Shown: piece after piece, positions 61,653-64,000 of the stretch
Position numbering within the stretch: position 1 is the first letter of the stretch
Layout of the letters: each line of letters starts with the position of its first letter
Assembly (NCBI RefSeq): GCF_003443655.1
Contig: NZ_CP031941.1
Location: 367,501-431,500 of the forward strand
From: Nostoc sphaeroides
GTDB lineage: Bacteria; Cyanobacteriota; Cyanobacteriia; Cyanobacteriales; Nostocaceae
Reading direction: 5' to 3'
DNA: 64,000 nt
Position numbers and translations under genes: made by a program
Notes under the pieces: generated by a model
Seen by the model: only the letters and a program-made list of their open reading frames with translations
The model's database searches: none
Told to the model about the DNA's origin: nothing

Positions 61653-62375
61653 ATGCTAGACCAAATTTTTAATTACCTCGACTTTCATTTCAGCGTTGAA
61701 GCCCCTATAGTTCTGCTGATCCTGGTGCTTTTAGAGGCGCTGTTATCTGCCGACAATGCCATCGCCCTGGCTGCGATCGCTAGGGGGCTAGAAGACAAAG
61801 AACTTGAGCGTAAAGCTTTGAACTTTGGTTTAGTCGTTGCTTATGTGCTGCGAATCACCTTGATTCTGACTGCCACTTGGGTACAACAATTCTGGCAATT
61901 TGAATTATTAGGCGCTGCTTATCTGCTTTGGTTGGTATTCCAACACTTTACCTCAGAAGAAGCCAAGGACGATCACCATCACGGGCCGCGTTTTACTTCG
62001 TTGTTGCAAGCGATACCAGTGATTGCATTTACAGATTTGGCATTTTCTTTGGATAGTGTGACAACTGCGATCGCAGTTTCTCAAGAAAAATGGCTAGTGC
62101 TGACTGGTGCAACAATTGGGATTATTACGCTGCGATTCATGGCAGGATTGTTCATCCGTTGGCTAGACGAATATGAAAACTTAGAAGATGCAGGCTATGT
62201 AACTGTGGCCTTGGTGGGCTTGCGCTTGTTGTTGAAAGTGGTCAACGATAGTTTAGTTCCACCAGAATGGATCATGATTGCTGCAATCTTCCTAATTTTA
62301 GGCTGGGGATTTTCCAAGCGTGTTGGTACCCAATTGCCCCAAGTAGAACCAGAAAAGAGCGAAGTCTCTAAATAA
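61653..62375 (+). CDS. TerC-family integral membrane protein
   Basis: A 240-aa protein with about seven hydrophobic helices. It carries the paired TerC motifs LLSADNAIALA and AFSLDSVTTAIA with intramembrane acidic residues thought to bind metal. TerC-type proteins take part in manganese export or tellurite tolerance and in cyanobacterial thylakoid biogenesis; which applies here is not shown. ATG start. Confidence 0.9.
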   Translation: MLDQIFNYLDFHFSVEAPIVLLILVLLEALLSADNAIALAAIARGLEDKELERKALNFGLVVAYVLRITLILTATWVQQFWQFELLGAAYLLWLVFQHFTSEEAKDDHHHGPRFTSLLQAIPVIAFTDLAFSLDSVTTAIAVSQEKWLVLTGATIGIITLRFMAGLFIRWLDEYENLEDAGYVTVALVGLRLLLKVVNDSLVPPEWIMIAAIFLILGWGFSKRVGTQLPQVEPEKSEVSK

Positions 62376-62491
62376 GTGAGGAGTGAGGAGTGAGGAGTTA
62401 TGAATTTTCAACTCCTAACTTTTGTACAGACGCGATTAATCGCGTCTCTACTACTAACTTTTGTACAGACGCGATTAATCGCGTCTCTCCA

Positions 62492-62941
62492 TTACTCGTG
62501 CAACCAAGGTGTTAAATGTGGTTGCCAATTTACTAATTCTTCATCCTTAAACCATAGGGCTATTTCCTTTTGCGCGGTTTCAGGAGCATCAGAACCGTGG
62601 ATTAAGTTACGACCAATATTTATGCCAAAATCGCCGCGAATCGTTCCTGGCTCTGATGTTAAGGGGTTCGTCGCACCAATAATCTTTCTGGCAGATGCAA
62701 CAACACCATCACCTTCCCATACCATCGCCACCACTGGGCTAGAAATGATAAATTCCACTAAACCGGCAAAAAACGGACGTTCCCGGTGAACATCATAGTG
62801 TTGTTCGGCCAATTCCCGACTGACTTGCAGGAACTTCAAGCCAACTAGGGTAAAACCTTTAGTTTCAAAGCGACGGATAATTTCCCCCACTAACCCCCGT
62901 TGTACTCCATCTGGCTTAATTGCTAAGAATGTACGTTCCAT
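62492..62941 (-). CDS. ndk: Nucleoside diphosphate kinase
   Basis: A 149-aa enzyme that equilibrates nucleoside di- and triphosphates through a phosphohistidine (His115 in RNLIHGSDA). The full family sequence [20 protein letters not shown] is at the N-terminus. Standard length. It is divergent from speA, with about 220 bp between containing GTCATTAGTCA / TGACTAATGAC inverted heptamer repeats. Confidence 0.96.
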   Translation of the reverse strand: MERTFLAIKPDGVQRGLVGEIIRRFETKGFTLVGLKFLQVSRELAEQHYDVHRERPFFAGLVEFIISSPVVAMVWEGDGVVASARKIIGATNPLTSEPGTIRGDFGINIGRNLIHGSDAPETAQKEIALWFKDEELVNWQPHLTPWLHE

Positions 62942-63164
62942 TGCGATCTCCCAAAGCTTAATAAAGTTTTTATTTTGTCATTAGTCATTTGTCAAGAGTC
63001 ATTTGTCTAAGGGTAAGGGTTTTGCACTCTTGACTAATGACCAATGACTAATGACTCTTGACCAATCAGAGTTTATCTCAGAAATTATCATTGGGTGCAT
63101 ATACGTTCCCAAATGAATGCGTTAAATTGTTAAATCGTGGGCGAAAAACAGAGGTTAGGAAGAA

Positions 63165-64000
63165 ATGGGTGCTGATTCAACTGCTACATCTGACGAGGTG
63201 GTACTACCGTCCAATGGACACAAAGAAGTGAAAAATCATAAGCAAAAAAAGCTGTTACCACCTAGTCCTAACACAGGAGATTTACCTCGCTCCTGGAAAA
63301 TTGAGGATAGTGAAGCCTTGTACCGCATTGAAGGTTGGGGACAACCTTATTTTTCCATTAGCGCTGCTGGTCACGTTACCGTAGCACCCAAAGGCGATCG
63401 CGGGGGATCTCTTGACTTGTTTGAATTGGTCAACTCTATGAAACAGCGCAACTTGGGACTTCCCATGTTGATTCGCTTTTCTGATATTTTGGAAGACCGG
63501 ATTGAGCGGTTGAACGCTTGTTTTGCCAAAGCGATCGCTCGCTACAATTACCCTGGTGTCTACCGTGGCGTGTTTCCGGTCAAGTGCAACCAAGAGCGGC
63601 ATTTGATTGAGGATTTAGTGAAATTTGGCAAACCCCATCAATTTGGATTAGAAGCTGGTTCCAAGCCAGAATTAATGATTGCTCTGGCTGTGTTGGATAC
63701 ACCAGGAGCATTGTTAGTTTGCAACGGCTACAAAGACCGGGAATACATCGAAACGGCAATGTTAGCCCAAAGACTAGGGCAAACACCAATCATCGTCTTA
63801 GAACAGATTGAAGAGGTTGATTTGGTAATTGATGCCAATCGCCAGTTAGGTATTAAGCCAATATTAGGTGTTCGTGCTAAACTCAGTACCCAAGGTATGG
63901 GACGTTGGGGAGCCTCCAGTGGCGATCGCGCTAAATTTGGTTTGACAATGCCTGAAGTAATCGAGGCTGTTGACAAATTACGCGAAGCTGACTTGCTCGA
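63165..64000 (+). CDS. speA: Arginine decarboxylase (5' part, cut by window edge)
   Basis: The first 278 codons of a biosynthetic arginine decarboxylase, running off the right edge (full family length about 660-680). Visible are the PLP-binding GVFPVKCNQERHLIED (probable PLP Lys140), the FGLEAGSKPEL stretch and RAKLSTQGMGRWGASSGDR. It makes agmatine for polyamine synthesis. The ATG follows AGGAAGAA. The first 45 residues are a variable polar extension, common in cyanobacterial SpeA. Confidence 0.93.
   Translation, partial: MGADSTATSDEVVLPSNGHKEVKNHKQKKLLPPSPNTGDLPRSWKIEDSEALYRIEGWGQPYFSISAAGHVTVAPKGDRGGSLDLFELVNSMKQRNLGLPMLIRFSDILEDRIERLNACFAKAIARYNYPGVYRGVFPVKCNQERHLIEDLVKFGKPHQFGLEAGSKPELMIALAVLDTPGALLVCNGYKDREYIETAMLAQRLGQTPIIVLEQIEEVDLVIDANRQLGIKPILGVRAKLSTQGMGRWGASSGDRAKFGLTMPEVIEAVDKLREADLL

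Noticed and set aside
62400..62789. 129-aa plus-strand frame
   Set aside because: Antisense to ndk and started in GACGCGATTAATCGCGTC repeats.
1..64000. tRNA, rRNA or known riboswitch genes
   Set aside because: Looked for characteristic stems and TTCGAATCC-type loops by eye and found none; a covariance-model scan (tRNAscan-SE, Infernal) would be needed to be certain.

Overview
The window is chromosomal DNA from a filamentous, probably heterocyst-forming cyanobacterium of the Nostoc/Anabaena type. This rests on the very frequent HIP1 octamer (GCGATCGC) and the clustered acyl-lipid desaturases desC-desA-desB. It also rests on ndhH of the NDH-1 complex, two helical carotenoid proteins, squalene-hopene cyclase, a PEP-CTERM protein, and intergenic regions full of heptamer repeats, small palindromes and MITE-like elements. 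No rRNA, tRNA or CRISPR array was seen.

Layout. 0-9 kb: a di-heme peroxidase-like protein (open at the left edge), an AMIN/class A beta-lactamase-like protein, a remnant of a REP-type Y1 transposase, a small double-glycine-leader peptide gene, an Eis-like acetyltransferase and a NAGPA-like secreted protein, with dispersed repeats between them. 9-13 kb: a DhaM-HPr-enzyme I fusion, a PEP-CTERM protein and a small secreted protein. 14-18 kb: the desaturase cluster desB, desA, desC, then a PLP enzyme. 19-20.6 kb: a 14-unit minisatellite abutting ndhH. 20.8-30.7 kb: a stress-type block with an AraC regulator, a cupin, two paralogous zinc alcohol dehydrogenases, an SRPBCC protein, a PfpI fusion, a DUF6335-like protein and two carotenoid-binding HCP-type proteins. 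30.8-34.2 kb: divergent shc and hpnB-like hopanoid genes. 34.2-35.3 kb: a two-gene AbiEii-like module. 35.3-39.2 kb: an ArsR regulator facing trxA, an SDR, an old yellow enzyme and a nitroreductase, a plausible redox or electrophile-stress regulon with a perfect operator-like palindrome. 39.4-43 kb: a three-gene RelE-type module and PD-(D/E)XK/Uma2-type nuclease-like genes. 43.3-54.7 kb: acs, a degraded nuclease-like gene, a TPR protein, a HEPN-like protein, Uma2, moaD, an acyltransferase, a GST, two methyltransferases and an SDR. 55.9-61.4 kb: a Zorya-type antiphage module (115-aa protein, ZorA, ZorB, ZorC) followed by a DUF433/DUF5615 toxin-antitoxin pair. 61.6-64 kb: a TerC-family gene, ndk and the 5' part of speA.

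The most interesting segment is the Zorya-type module. It has ZorA, ZorB and an EH-signature ZorC but no ZorD helicase or ZorE nuclease, and an unrecognised 115-aa gene sits in front of zorA. The ZorA tail carries a tandem 80-residue duplication. The whole defence/TA segment lies between two direct copies of a 220-bp non-coding sequence, about 90% identical by eye, the right copy being the region upstream of the TerC gene. This looks like a defence cassette that entered, or can leave, by recombination between the repeats.

Secondary points are several non-autonomous mobile elements with visible inverted repeats and target duplications, including one MITE present twice 35 kb apart, and repeat DNA that has entered reading frames (hpnB-like and beta-lactamase-like genes). 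All family assignments come from reading the protein sequences by eye; no database search was possible.
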